Assembly (NCBI GenBank): GCA_964397445.1
Contig: CAYNHZ010000002.1
Coordinates: 186,001 to 250,000 of the forward strand
Length of the DNA stretch: 64,000 nt
Reading direction: 5' to 3'
Origin: CAYNHZ01 sp964397445
GTDB taxonomy: Bacteria > Bacteroidota > Bacteroidia > Bacteroidales > UBA932
This document shows positions 34,095 to 43,425 of the stretch, piece after piece; the stretch's first letter is position 1; each line of letters starts with the position of its first letter. The notes under the pieces were generated by a model. That model was not told the origin of the DNA. It worked only from the letters and a program-made list of their open reading frames with translations, and did not search any database. The translations under genes were made by a program, and so were the position numbers.

Positions 34095-36065
34095 ATGAGC
34101 GAAGATGCTATCAAACAAATTACTTCTGAAGAGAATACTACTCCGGACGAGATTAATGAAAAGAAAGAGATCAACACTGAACCATTGAACAATGTAGAGA
34201 AAAGTGTTGAAGAACCCTCTGTTAAATTGGATATCGCTGATGAGATATCTCAAATTGTGGAGGCTTTGTCAGAGGCGGCTTCAGAGGATCAAATAATTGA
34301 AATAAATGAGGAGTATCTTCAAGACCTCTCTTCTAAGAGTTTAAAAGATCTTTTGCAGATTTTTGAAGCGATTATTGAAAAAGGGGATCAACAAGAGATG
34401 TATAAATATTCAGAGACCATAAAGGCTTCTTTCTATAAAACTCTCAAAAGGGAGAAGATTGCAGCTGGATTTCTTGAACCATCCGAGAATCATACAGAAG
34501 AATCAACAGAAGATGAGTCAAATGTATCTGTAAATCCTTTTGCAGAGATAGAGAGGGGTTTTAAAGACCTCTATTCTAAGTACAAATCTTCTCGTTCTGC
34601 GTTTTTGCAAGAGCTTGAGCATAAAAAAGATGAGAATCTTGCAGTCAAATTGCAGATTATCGACGAGTTGAAATCTCTTCTTGAAACACAAGAGGATCTA
34701 AATATGACTTTCCCCGAATTTAGGGCACTCCAAACAAAATGGCGTGAGTCTGGTCCTGTTCCTCAAGCTAAGGTGAAAGATGTCTATGATACTTATCAAC
34801 ACTGTGTTGAGATGTTCTATGACTATGTGAAAATCAATAACGAATTGAGAGATCTTGATTTTAAGAAAAATTACGAAGCTAAGATCGATTTGTGTGAAAA
34901 AGCAGAGGCGTTGATCGCAGAGGATAATGTGATCAATGCATTTGCAAAACTACAGAAACTTCACGAAGAGTGGAAAGAGTTCGGACCTGTTGAAAAAGAG
35001 TTTAGGGAATCAATTTGGGAGCGATTCAGAACAGCAACCTCTGAGATAAATAAGAAACATCAATCCCACTTCGAGGTCGTTAAAGAGGAGCAGAAAGAAA
35101 ATCTTACAAAGAAAACTACCCTTTGTGAGAAAGCTGAAGAGATTGCAAATAAGGAGATTACCGAGACAAACGGATGGAATACCTCTTCTAAAGATTTGGA
35201 AAATCTACAAAAAGAGTGGAAAACTATCGGGTTTGCATCTAAAAAGGAGAATCAGAGGATATATGATAGATTTAGAGCTGCTTGCGATATCTTCTATAAT
35301 AGAAAAAGGGAATATTACTCTCAGTTTAAGGACCAAATGTCCGTAAATATGGAGAAAAAGATCGCCCTTTGTGAGCAGGCAGAAGCTATTATGGATAGTA
35401 CAGATTGGAAAAAGACCACTGATACGCTGATCTCTTTACAAAAACAGTGGAAGGAGATTGGTCCTGTTTCACGTAAAAAATCTGATCAAATATGGGTAAG
35501 ATTTAGAGCTGCCTGTGATAAGTTCTTTAATAATAAAGATAAGAATTTTGGTGGTGTAGATCCTCAATATGTTGAAAATCTTGAGAAGAAAATGGCTATC
35601 ATTGAAGAGGTTAAGTCATTTGTTTCAGATGGAAACTCTTCTAATGATATCAAGGCAATGAAAGATTTCTTTAATAGGTGGAATGAAGTTGGATTTGTCC
35701 CATTCAAGGAGAAAGATAGAATTCAAGATATATTTAAAGAGGTTATTAATCAGCATTTTGCAGAGTATAGAGGAAATGAGGGTGGCGTTAAGAGTAGTCG
35801 CAGGCCCGGAAGAGATAGTCGCGATAATAGGCCTCAAAGGGGCAATAATATCAACCCTGCTCGTTCCGAGAGGGAGAGATTGGTTCAAAAATTCAGAAAG
35901 AAAGAGGGCGAGATTGCAACTTATGAGAATAATATGGGATTCTTTGCGAGCTCAAAGAATGCAGATATATTTATCAAAGAGATTAAAAATAAGATTGAGA
36001 TTGCTAAAGCTGAGTTATTAGACTTGGAGGAAAAAATTAAAACAATTGATAAACAGTTTGAATAG
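34095..36065 (+). CDS. DUF349 repeat protein
   Basis: A 656-residue soluble, acidic protein with five DUF349 repeats between about 200 and 560. Each carries a W-[KR]-E-x-G-[PF]-V-like core and a downstream Arg-Phe-rich helix, for example WKEIGPVSRKKSDQIWVRF. The N-terminal 90 residues are Glu-rich and probably disordered. Residues 560-600 are Arg/Gly/Asn-rich, and a coiled-coil end follows (590-656). Arg-rich linkers of this kind often bind RNA or DNA. DUF349 proteins are common in Bacteroidota; I know of no settled function. It lies 6 bp before yidC. Confidence 0.88.
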   Translation: MSEDAIKQITSEENTTPDEINEKKEINTEPLNNVEKSVEEPSVKLDIADEISQIVEALSEAASEDQIIEINEEYLQDLSSKSLKDLLQIFEAIIEKGDQQEMYKYSETIKASFYKTLKREKIAAGFLEPSENHTEESTEDESNVSVNPFAEIERGFKDLYSKYKSSRSAFLQELEHKKDENLAVKLQIIDELKSLLETQEDLNMTFPEFRALQTKWRESGPVPQAKVKDVYDTYQHCVEMFYDYVKINNELRDLDFKKNYEAKIDLCEKAEALIAEDNVINAFAKLQKLHEEWKEFGPVEKEFRESIWERFRTATSEINKKHQSHFEVVKEEQKENLTKKTTLCEKAEEIANKEITETNGWNTSSKDLENLQKEWKTIGFASKKENQRIYDRFRAACDIFYNRKREYYSQFKDQMSVNMEKKIALCEQAEAIMDSTDWKKTTDTLISLQKQWKEIGPVSRKKSDQIWVRFRAACDKFFNNKDKNFGGVDPQYVENLEKKMAIIEEVKSFVSDGNSSNDIKAMKDFFNRWNEVGFVPFKEKDRIQDIFKEVINQHFAEYRGNEGGVKSSRRPGRDSRDNRPQRGNNINPARSERERLVQKFRKKEGEIATYENNMGFFASSKNADIFIKEIKNKIEIAKAELLDLEEKIKTIDKQFE

Positions 36066-36071
36066 TTAGAT

Positions 36072-37955
36072 ATGAATAAGAATACCATTATTGGTATAGC
36101 GCTAATAGGATTAATTTTATTAGGATTTAGCTTTTACAATACCAGGCAATTTAAAGAGCAACAAGAGATTAAAAGAGTTCAAGACTCAATAGCTGCAGTA
36201 AGGGCTTTTGAGTACGCCAAAGAGTTAGCAGAACAAAAAAGTGATAGTCTCTCGGCATTAGCATTAGGTGGAGCTGCAAGCGAATCAGGTGATACAGTAA
36301 AAGGTGTTTATAGTAGTACCTATTCGAATGATTTATTGGAGAGTGCTCATAATTCCCCTGCACAATTTTACACTTTAGAGAATGATAAGGTTGTAATAAA
36401 ATATACCTCAAAAGGGGGACAACCGTTGACTGTAAGGGTTAAAGATTATTATACTCACGATAGTTTAGATTTATATCTGATGAAGGAAGATGCAAGCTCT
36501 TTCGGGATTCAGATGTACACCTCTCAAATGATTAATACAAAAGATTTTTCATTTCAATCTGTAGAACATACGGACTCTACATTGGTGATGAGGCTCTTTT
36601 TTGGTGAAAATTCTTATATTGAACACAATTATAAACTCTCGGCAGGGAGCTATTTGGTCGATTTTAACTTTAAACTTGTCGGAATGGGTGGGGTTATTCC
36701 CAAAAACGCAGCCCAGTTTGATATGGTTTGGAATATGGATATTCCCCGTTTAGAGAGGGGATATGAAAATGAAAAGAATTACTCTACAATAGTTTATAAA
36801 TATCCCGATGAATCTTCAGTCGAAAATTTAGGATTGAGAAAAGATAGCGCAGAGGAGTCTCTAAAGACAAAAATCTCTTGGTTTGCTTTTCAGCAACAAT
36901 TTTTCTCTGCTATTTTAGTGGCTGATAATAGTTTTTCGCAAGGAAATTTGTCTTACAAGTTCTTTAAAGAGGGGGATCCCTCAAATAATTTGATGGCTTG
37001 TCACGCAGATGTTCAGGTTCAATACGATATGACGCAAGATGTGACTATTCCGTTTAAGTTTTATTTCGGTCCAAATCTTTTCAACACCCTTAAAAGTTAC
37101 GACTATGGATTTGAGAAGATCGTACCACTTGGATGGGGGATAATCGGTTGGATAAACAGATTTGTGATCATCCCTATATTTGATTTGTTCAATGGCTTTA
37201 TCTCAAATTACGGGATTATTATATTGTTATTGACACTATTGATCAAACTTGTTATCTCTCCTTTGACATTGAAGTCTTATATGTCTTCTGCTAAAATGTC
37301 AGTTTTAAGGCCTGAAATTCAGAAAATTAACGAGAAATATCCAAAGCAGGAAGATGCGATGAAGAAGCAGCAAGAGGTGATGGAGTTGTATCGAAAGGGT
37401 GGGGTTAATATGTTTGGCGGATGTCTTCCGATGTTGCTCCAATTCCCGATTCTTATAGCGATGTTCCGATTCTTCCCAGCTTCATTTGAGCTTCGCCAAC
37501 AAAGTTTCCTTTGGGCAACAGACTTGAGTGCGTACGATTCGATTTTGGATCTTCCATTTAAGATCCCTTTGTATGGAGATCACGTCAGCTTGTTTGCTAT
37601 ATTGATGGCTGTCTCTATGTTTTTCTATTCAAAAATGACTGCAAGTCAGATGGATTCTACTCCACAGATGGCTGGAATGAAGTTTATGACAGTCTATTTT
37701 ATGCCTATTTTTATGTTAGTTTTGTGTAATAATTTCTCTTCCGGATTGAGTTATTACTATATGCTTTCAAATCTTATAACAATAGGTCAAACCTTTGTAA
37801 TTAAAAAATACTTTATTGATGAGGAGAAGATACTTGCCCGTATCAAAGAAAACTCTTCAAAATCAGCAACTAAACCAAAATCTAAATTTCAACAAAGACT
37901 TGAAGCTGCTGCTAAAGCGCAACAAGAGGCTGCAAAAAAACAGAAAAGAAGGTAA
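36072..37955 (+). CDS. yidC: Membrane protein insertase YidC
   Basis: Inserts membrane proteins alone or with SecYEG. The 627-residue protein has the Bacteroidota form: an N-terminal TM (6-24), a large periplasmic P1 domain (about 80-340) and a conserved C-terminal five-TM core (about 370-600). The core includes NYGIIILLLTLLIKLVISP and the cytoplasmic hairpin SAKMSVLRPEIQKINEKYP. The tail is rich in Lys/Ala/Gln, ending QKRR, suiting ribosome contact. The stop overlaps the next start (TAATG), so yggS is coupled. The upstream gene is the DUF349 protein. Confidence 0.96.
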   Translation: MNKNTIIGIALIGLILLGFSFYNTRQFKEQQEIKRVQDSIAAVRAFEYAKELAEQKSDSLSALALGGAASESGDTVKGVYSSTYSNDLLESAHNSPAQFYTLENDKVVIKYTSKGGQPLTVRVKDYYTHDSLDLYLMKEDASSFGIQMYTSQMINTKDFSFQSVEHTDSTLVMRLFFGENSYIEHNYKLSAGSYLVDFNFKLVGMGGVIPKNAAQFDMVWNMDIPRLERGYENEKNYSTIVYKYPDESSVENLGLRKDSAEESLKTKISWFAFQQQFFSAILVADNSFSQGNLSYKFFKEGDPSNNLMACHADVQVQYDMTQDVTIPFKFYFGPNLFNTLKSYDYGFEKIVPLGWGIIGWINRFVIIPIFDLFNGFISNYGIIILLLTLLIKLVISPLTLKSYMSSAKMSVLRPEIQKINEKYPKQEDAMKKQQEVMELYRKGGVNMFGGCLPMLLQFPILIAMFRFFPASFELRQQSFLWATDLSAYDSILDLPFKIPLYGDHVSLFAILMAVSMFFYSKMTASQMDSTPQMAGMKFMTVYFMPIFMLVLCNNFSSGLSYYYMLSNLITIGQTFVIKKYFIDEEKILARIKENSSKSATKPKSKFQQRLEAAAKAQQEAAKKQKRR

Positions 37956-38659
37956 TGGGAATAGCTGATAATATTAAGAAAATTAAAAATGAGCTGCCAC
38001 CAATGATTGATTTGGTGGCAGTTTCCAAATACAAACCTCTTCAAGATCTGATGGAGGCATATAATTGCGGACAGAGATTGTTTGGAGAGAATAGGCCGCA
38101 GGAGATGATGCAAAAGGCTCAAAATATGCCGTATGATGTTCAATGGCATTTTATCGGTCACCTTCAAAGCAATAAAATAAAGATGGTTGTTCCATACGCT
38201 ACTTTGATACACTCCGTCGATACAGAGAGGTTGTTATATGAGATAGATAGGTATTGTCTCCTTAATGGATTTGATGCAAATATTCTTTTGGAACTCCATA
38301 TAGCCTCTGAAGAGACAAAACAGGGGTTTAAAAAGGGGGAGTTGATGGAGCTTTTCGATAGAATGGAAAATGAGAGTTCTCTTGTACCTAAAAAGGTAAT
38401 TATAAGGGGATTGATGTCTATGGCCACCTTTACCGATGATGAGGATATTATTCGTAAAGAGTTTGGCTTTTTCAATCAGGTATTTGATGAGATCTCTCAA
38501 AAACACTACCCTTTTTTATCACAATTCAACCAAAAATCTTTCGGGATGTCTAATGATTATCATATTGCTATAGAGATGGGGAGTACTTTAGTAAGGATAG
38601 GAACAAATATTTTCGGGGCCAGAGATCTTCACACTTCAATATCGGTCTCAAATACATAG
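37955..38659 (+). CDS. yggS: YggS-family pyridoxal phosphate homeostasis protein
   Basis: A 234-residue PLP-binding protein that keeps free PLP and amino-acid pools in balance. The PLP-lysine segment is LVAVSKYKP. FGENRPQEMMQK and WHFIGHLQSNKIK are the typical YggS segments, and GMSNDYHIAIEMGSTLVRIGT closes the fold. There is no sign of catalytic domains beyond the TIM barrel. Its 3' end overlaps dapF by 31 bp. Confidence 0.95.
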   Translation: MGIADNIKKIKNELPPMIDLVAVSKYKPLQDLMEAYNCGQRLFGENRPQEMMQKAQNMPYDVQWHFIGHLQSNKIKMVVPYATLIHSVDTERLLYEIDRYCLLNGFDANILLELHIASEETKQGFKKGELMELFDRMENESSLVPKKVIIRGLMSMATFTDDEDIIRKEFGFFNQVFDEISQKHYPFLSQFNQKSFGMSNDYHIAIEMGSTLVRIGTNIFGARDLHTSISVSNT

Positions 38660-39456
38660 GTAGCCTCTCCTGTGAGGTAAATATCACAGAAATCATATAA
38701 ATTTTTCTCTCTATCTGTTAATATTGGGGTAAACTCCACTGTAAGATTTGTTTTTGTTACTTCGATATTGAATTTGATACTACCATCGTTTTGCTTTGTA
38801 TAACACTTGTAACCTGCAAGATATGCACCTATTGCAGAAGCCACTGCACCTGTGCCGCAAGCCAATGTTTCATCCTCTACTCCCTTTTCGTAGGTGCGAA
38901 TAAACAGATGGTCATCTTTAGACTCTACAAAATTGACATTGACCCCCTTAGGGGCAAAATCCTTTGAATATCTTATCTCCCTTCCCTCACTAATAACATC
39001 TATCTCTTTAACATTTTTACTAAACTTCACAAAATGATCTGCTCCGGTATTCATCGTATAAGAAGATTCTAAATATTTAGAGATCGATTTGACATCTCCC
39101 ATTTTAAGCCTCACTTGTGAGGTGTTATTAGCACTATTTATTACCGAGCCTGTATGAAAACCATCGATAGCCTCAAAATCAAAGTGATTCAGCCCTATTT
39201 TAGAAGCAAAAGCAATAATACATCTTCCCCCGTTGCCGCACATCATACCGCTTGAGCCGTCAGAGTTGAAAAATGACATTTTGAAATCGTATTTTATACT
39301 CTTTTCAATCAACATAAGACCATCTGCACCAATTCCGAAACGCCTGTCACAAAGCTTTATAATAGCAGATTTGTCAATATCTACTCTATTGTGGAAATTA
39401 TTGATTATTATAAAGTCATTTCCAGCTCCCTGGTATTTATATACTTTAATTACCAT
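38629..39456 (-). CDS. dapF: Diaminopimelate epimerase
   Basis: Converts LL- to meso-diaminopimelate, a precursor of lysine and of peptidoglycan. The 275-residue protein has both active-site cysteines: Cys73 in MMCGNGGRC and Cys200 in TLACGTGA. The opening KYQGAGNDF is canonical. It overlaps the start of lpxB-derived reading by 11 bp at its own 5' end, so lpxB and dapF are coupled in an envelope-related operon with surE upstream. Confidence 0.96.
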   Translation of the reverse strand: MVIKVYKYQGAGNDFIIINNFHNRVDIDKSAIIKLCDRRFGIGADGLMLIEKSIKYDFKMSFFNSDGSSGMMCGNGGRCIIAFASKIGLNHFDFEAIDGFHTGSVINSANNTSQVRLKMGDVKSISKYLESSYTMNTGADHFVKFSKNVKEIDVISEGREIRYSKDFAPKGVNVNFVESKDDHLFIRTYEKGVEDETLACGTGAVASAIGAYLAGYKCYTKQNDGSIKFNIEVTKTNLTVEFTPILTDREKNLYDFCDIYLTGEATYVFETDIEV

Positions 39457-40582
39457 TTTTTTCTTTTAATAAATGTACCATTTTATTTGCTATTCTTAAT
39501 GAAGCACCCCCTTTACCCAATGCTGATCTCATTGCTGAGTAATCTTGCTTAATTCCTTTTATATACTCCAAGTCGTTTAGCAACAAATCTAACTCCTTTG
39601 AGAGATTGGCCGCATTGCAGTTGCTTTGAAGTAGCTCTTTAAATGCTGTCTTTCCGATAATCAAGTTGCCGAGGGAGATAGCAGGTAATTTTACGACAAG
39701 TTTAGCAATTAGAAACGAGAGGGGATTAGCACCATAACATACGACTTGAGGTGTCCCGATAAGGGCTGCTTCAAGACTCGCTGTACCTGATGATATTATC
39801 GCTGCTTGTGAGTGTTTGAGGACTGAATATGTGTCGTCTACAATGGGGATAATATTGTATTGCGAAAGATCGGCTCCATAATACTCTATCTCTATTGATG
39901 GAGCAACAGCAAGGAGAAATTGGTATTTGTCCCCAAATGATCTTGTAATTTTTTTCATAATAGGGAGGAGAAAGTCGATCTCCATCTTCCTACTCCCTGC
40001 AAGAAGAGCTATCGATGGTTTATTCTCTAAATGGTGACGAGAATAAAATTCCTCCTTTGACTCAAAATTTGAACGATCTGATGAAATCTTGTCAATCAAC
40101 GGATTACCGCAATAAACTGTCTCTATCCCTTTTCTTTTAAAATACTCAATTTCAAAAGGAAAGATAATAAATAGTTTATCGATATATCTCTTTAATAGTT
40201 TTACCCGAGACTCTTTCCAAGCCCACACTTTCGGTGCGATATAGTAAAAAACTGTTATCCCCCTCTTTTTGGCAAATTTTGCAATTTTTAGATTAAAACC
40301 GGGATAGTCTATCAAGATCAAAACATCTGGGTGGTATTCAAGCAAGTCTTTTTTACAGAAACTGATATTGTCAAGTATTCTCCCAAGATGGGATAAAACT
40401 TCTACAAAACCCATTACCGCCCCCTCTTTGTAGTGTTTTACCATGCAACCACCTACCTCTGCCATCATATCTCCCCCCCAGAAACGAAAATCACTTTGAG
40501 GATCAGATTCTTTTAATCCTCTCATCAGATTGGAACCGTGCAAATCTCCGGATGCTTCACCTGCAATGATATAGTATCTCAT
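39446..40582 (-). CDS. lpxB: Lipid-A-disaccharide synthase
   Basis: Glycosyltransferase that joins UDP-2,3-diacylglucosamine and lipid X to make the lipid A disaccharide, at the inner face of the inner membrane. The 378-residue protein opens YYIIAGEASGDLHG, carries KVWAWKESRVK, and has the nucleotide-binding segment SSGTASLEAALIGTPQVVCY. It confirms a lipid-A-bearing Gram-negative. It lies 10 bp after surE and its 3' end overlaps the dapF start. Confidence 0.96.
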   Translation of the reverse strand: MRYYIIAGEASGDLHGSNLMRGLKESDPQSDFRFWGGDMMAEVGGCMVKHYKEGAVMGFVEVLSHLGRILDNISFCKKDLLEYHPDVLILIDYPGFNLKIAKFAKKRGITVFYYIAPKVWAWKESRVKLLKRYIDKLFIIFPFEIEYFKRKGIETVYCGNPLIDKISSDRSNFESKEEFYSRHHLENKPSIALLAGSRKMEIDFLLPIMKKITRSFGDKYQFLLAVAPSIEIEYYGADLSQYNIIPIVDDTYSVLKHSQAAIISSGTASLEAALIGTPQVVCYGANPLSFLIAKLVVKLPAISLGNLIIGKTAFKELLQSNCNAANLSKELDLLLNDLEYIKGIKQDYSAMRSALGKGGASLRIANKMVHLLKEKNGN

Positions 40583-40592
40583 TTTTAAATAT

Positions 40593-41369
40593 TTACAAGT
40601 CCCATTGTCTCTTTAATCTCTCTATCTCTTCGTAGTCTGTGGTGTCAATTTTATGAGGAACTATTGTTATATATCCAGACTTGTTTAATAAGTGATCTCC
40701 CAACTCCTCCTCTTTTTCGAGATTCTCAAAGATCCCCGACATCCAATAATATTCGTTATCATTTTCATCCTTTTGGATAGTGTATTCTTTTATCCATTTT
40801 CCATAACCCCTTCTTGCCATTTTGATCCCTTTTATCTCCTCTTTAGGAAGATTTGGAAAATTGACATTCAGATATACATAAGGTGAGGGTTTGTGAGCTA
40901 AAAATTTATCAAGAATTATCCTGCCATAATGAATAACAACTTCAAAATCTGGGGATTCAGAGTGGCTGTCTATCGAAAAACCGATAGATGGTATTCCGTA
41001 TATTGTCCCCTCAATACACCCACCGAGTGTGCCTGAGTAAAGCGAAGCAACTGAGGCATTTGAGCCGTGATTTATCCCGGATACAAGTAGATCCGGATAT
41101 CTATCTTGAAAAAATTTATTGATTCCCATTTTTACACAGTCAACAGGTGTCCCTCCGAATGAGTAAATTTTCAATCCCTCTTTAACTACCTCTTCTTTAA
41201 GATATAGCGGGGTTTGAAGTGATAGAGCAGCCGATTTACCTGATTGCATATAGGTGGGTGCAACTACTGTTACATTGCCATATTCCATCATCAATTCTGC
41301 AAGGATGTTGATTCCTTTTGCGTTAAAGCCGTCATCGTTTGTGATTAATATCTCTCTCTTTCTCTCCAT
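40593..41369 (-). CDS. surE: 5'/3'-nucleotidase SurE
   Basis: Nucleoside monophosphate and polyphosphate phosphatase. The 258-residue protein has the metal-binding ITNDDGFNAKGI (Asp12, Asp13), then SGINHGSNASVASLYSGTL. The start is taken at the ATG at 41369 (MERKREILI); a longer frame to 41450 crosses the -7 box at 41386-41393 and adds non-family sequence. It heads the surE-lpxB-dapF operon on the minus strand. Confidence 0.95.
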   Translation of the reverse strand: MERKREILITNDDGFNAKGINILAELMMEYGNVTVVAPTYMQSGKSAALSLQTPLYLKEEVVKEGLKIYSFGGTPVDCVKMGINKFFQDRYPDLLVSGINHGSNASVASLYSGTLGGCIEGTIYGIPSIGFSIDSHSESPDFEVVIHYGRIILDKFLAHKPSPYVYLNVNFPNLPKEEIKGIKMARRGYGKWIKEYTIQKDENDNEYYWMSGIFENLEKEEELGDHLLNKSGYITIVPHKIDTTDYEEIERLKRQWDL

Positions 41370-41385
41370 ATAGAATTTTGTTATG

Positions 41386-41393
41386 CAAATATA
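41386..41393 (-). promoter_or_regulatory. -7 box of the surE operon
   Basis: Minus strand TATATTTG, 16 bases before the surE ATG at 41369. No clear -33. Confidence 0.5.
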
Positions 41394-41414
41394 CTCTTTT
41401 TCCCTTATAATTAC

Positions 41415-41422
41415 TATATTTG
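41415..41422 (+). promoter_or_regulatory. -7 box of gapA
   Basis: TATATTTG, 54 bases before the gapA ATG at 41477. It is divergent from the surE box 21 bases away. Confidence 0.5.
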
Positions 41423-41476
41423 TGGAATATTGCGAAATGCAAAATTGCAATCATTATAATTTAAATATATTCTATT

Positions 41477-42481
41477 ATGACAAAAGTAAAAATTGGTATT
41501 AACGGTTTCGGACGTATCGGACGCTTAGTTTTTAGAGCTGCTCAGACACGTAATGATATTCAAGTAGTCGCTATTAATGACCTTATAGATGTTGATTATA
41601 TGGCTTATATGCTAAAATATGATACTGTTCACGGTCGTTTTGAAGGTTCTGTTGAAGTTAAGGATGGAATGCTTGTAGTAAATGGTAATGCCATTCGTAT
41701 CACTGCTGAAAAAGATCCTGCTAATTTAAAATGGTCTGAGGTTGGAGCAGAATATGTTGTTGAATCTACCGGTCTTTTCTTGACAAAAGAGAAAGCACAA
41801 GCACACATTACAGCAGGTGCAAAAAGGGTGATTATGTCTGCCCCATCTAAGGACGATACCCCAATGTTCGTATATGGAGTTAATAATAAAAAGTATGCAG
41901 GAGAAGCGATCGTTTCTAATGCATCTTGTACTACAAACTGTTTAGCTCCAGTTGTAAAAGTCCTTAATGAAAATTTTGGAATCTTGGAGGGGCTTATGAC
42001 AACCGTTCACGCTGCTACTGCTACCCAAAAAACAGTTGATGGACCATCAATGAAAGATTGGAGAGGTGGCCGCTCTATCCTTGGAAATATTATCCCTTCA
42101 TCTACAGGTGCAGCTAAAGCAGTAGGTAAAGTTATTCCCGAATTAAATGGCAAACTTACAGGTATGTCATTCCGTGTTCCTACTGCAGATGTCTCTGTAG
42201 TTGACCTTACTTGCCGTCTTGAGAAGGCTTGTTCTTATGAGGATATTAAGAAAGCGATCAAGAAAGCATCTGAGGGTGAATTGAAGGGTATTCTCGGATA
42301 CACCGAAGATGCTGTTGTTTCAAGTGATTTCTTGTCAGATCCACGTACCTCGATTTTCGATGCAAATGCCGGTATTCAATTGAATGAACACTTTGTAAAG
42401 GTTGTATCGTGGTACGATAATGAGTGGGGTTATTCGAATAAAGTACTTGAGATGATAAAGTATATGAGTACCGTTAAATAA
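41477..42481 (+). CDS. gapA: Type I glyceraldehyde-3-phosphate dehydrogenase
   Basis: Glycolytic enzyme oxidising glyceraldehyde 3-phosphate to 1,3-bisphosphoglycerate. The 334-residue protein has the NAD-binding GINGFGRIGR, catalytic Cys151 in SNASCTTNC and His178 in TTVHAATATQK. The AINDL segment suits NAD rather than NADP. It is a single gene, flanked by a promoter box and by a perfect terminator at 42511-42547. Confidence 0.97.
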   Translation: MTKVKIGINGFGRIGRLVFRAAQTRNDIQVVAINDLIDVDYMAYMLKYDTVHGRFEGSVEVKDGMLVVNGNAIRITAEKDPANLKWSEVGAEYVVESTGLFLTKEKAQAHITAGAKRVIMSAPSKDDTPMFVYGVNNKKYAGEAIVSNASCTTNCLAPVVKVLNENFGILEGLMTTVHAATATQKTVDGPSMKDWRGGRSILGNIIPSSTGAAKAVGKVIPELNGKLTGMSFRVPTADVSVVDLTCRLEKACSYEDIKKAIKKASEGELKGILGYTEDAVVSSDFLSDPRTSIFDANAGIQLNEHFVKVVSWYDNEWGYSNKVLEMIKYMSTVK

Positions 42482-42510
42482 TAACTGATATTCATAACAC
42501 ATTTCTAAAT

Positions 42511-42547
42511 GAAGAGCTCGGTGATTGATCGAGCTCTTCCTCTTTTC
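42511..42547 (+). terminator. Rho-independent terminator of gapA
   Basis: GAAGAGCTCG (42511-42520) and CGAGCTCTTC (42530-42539) form a perfect 10-bp stem with a 9-base loop, then a pyrimidine/T-rich tail. Confidence 0.92.
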
Positions 42548-42578
42548 AGATGGTTTATAAACATTTGGTAAGTTTTTG

Positions 42579-42586
42579 TATATTTG
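42579..42586 (+). promoter_or_regulatory. -7 box of the receptor-trkH operon
   Basis: TATATTTG, 56 bases before the ATG at 42643. The nearest TTTG (42564-42567) is only 11 bases upstream, too close for a standard -33. Confidence 0.4.
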
Positions 42587-42642
42587 TCCGCCAATATGAT
42601 GGTGTATTATTTTTGGGTTGGCATTGTTGTAAATTTTAACTT

Positions 42643-43425
42643 ATGAAAAAAATAGATTTCGGGATAAGAAATAAAGTTTTGCTTGGCTCTGTTGTGATAG
42701 GATTGATCCTTTTTTTGTCCGGAGTAGTGGCTTTCTTGGAATATTCTCGTATGAGTAAAGCGGTCTCATCTCTGATCGCAAATAATATTTATAGTGTTAA
42801 CTCGGCTCGTATTCTTATTAATGTATGTGATAAATACAATCAAGATATTTTTCAAGATATAACAAATAATATCACTTTTTCAACCTCTAAAAATATTGAT
42901 AATGAGAAGTTTGATATAATTTTTGAAGAATTAATAGCTCATCATACTACTGATAATGAAAGGAATATGTCAGATTCTGTAATGTATGCTTATGCAGCAT
43001 ATATGCAAGTTGCCAATGAGATTGATAATATGTGGATTGAAGCAGATTCGGTGAGAAGGGATTGGTATTTCAACAGGTTACAACCTGTTTATAATAAATT
43101 GAGTGATTATCTACAAAAACTCTCCCAGATCTCCCAGGGAGCACTTACAGGAAACTATGATAGCCTCACAGATAGTTATTATAGGGCTGTAATGCCCGGA
43201 GTAGTGGCGGTTGGGGCAGGTATTTTACTTGTTATATTATTCAATTATTTTATTAATCTATTTATCCTCAAGCCAATTGTTAAGATGAATATAGGATTGA
43301 GAAATTATAAGGAGTTTGGCAAGTCGTATGATGTGTCGTTTGATTATGGAGGGGATCAGATTCAAGGGATGAATGAGATGATTAAAGAGTTAGTAGAAGA
43401 GAATAAATCGCTTAAAAAAAGATGA
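42643..43425 (+). CDS. Two-TM receptor-like protein with a HAMP-like end and no output domain
   Basis: A 260-residue membrane protein with TM1 at about 12-31 (LGSVVIGLILFLSGVVAFL) and TM2 at about 187-210. A periplasmic helical region like a four-helix-bundle sensor lies between. After TM2 there is a HAMP-like stretch (LKPIVKMNIGLRNYK) and a short coiled coil, then the protein ends. No histidine kinase or methyl-accepting domain follows. The stop overlaps the trkH start in ATGA. It may sense a signal for the potassium transporter, or be a cut-down receptor; function unknown. Confidence 0.65.
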   Translation: MKKIDFGIRNKVLLGSVVIGLILFLSGVVAFLEYSRMSKAVSSLIANNIYSVNSARILINVCDKYNQDIFQDITNNITFSTSKNIDNEKFDIIFEELIAHHTTDNERNMSDSVMYAYAAYMQVANEIDNMWIEADSVRRDWYFNRLQPVYNKLSDYLQKLSQISQGALTGNYDSLTDSYYRAVMPGVVAVGAGILLVILFNYFINLFILKPIVKMNIGLRNYKEFGKSYDVSFDYGGDQIQGMNEMIKELVEENKSLKKR

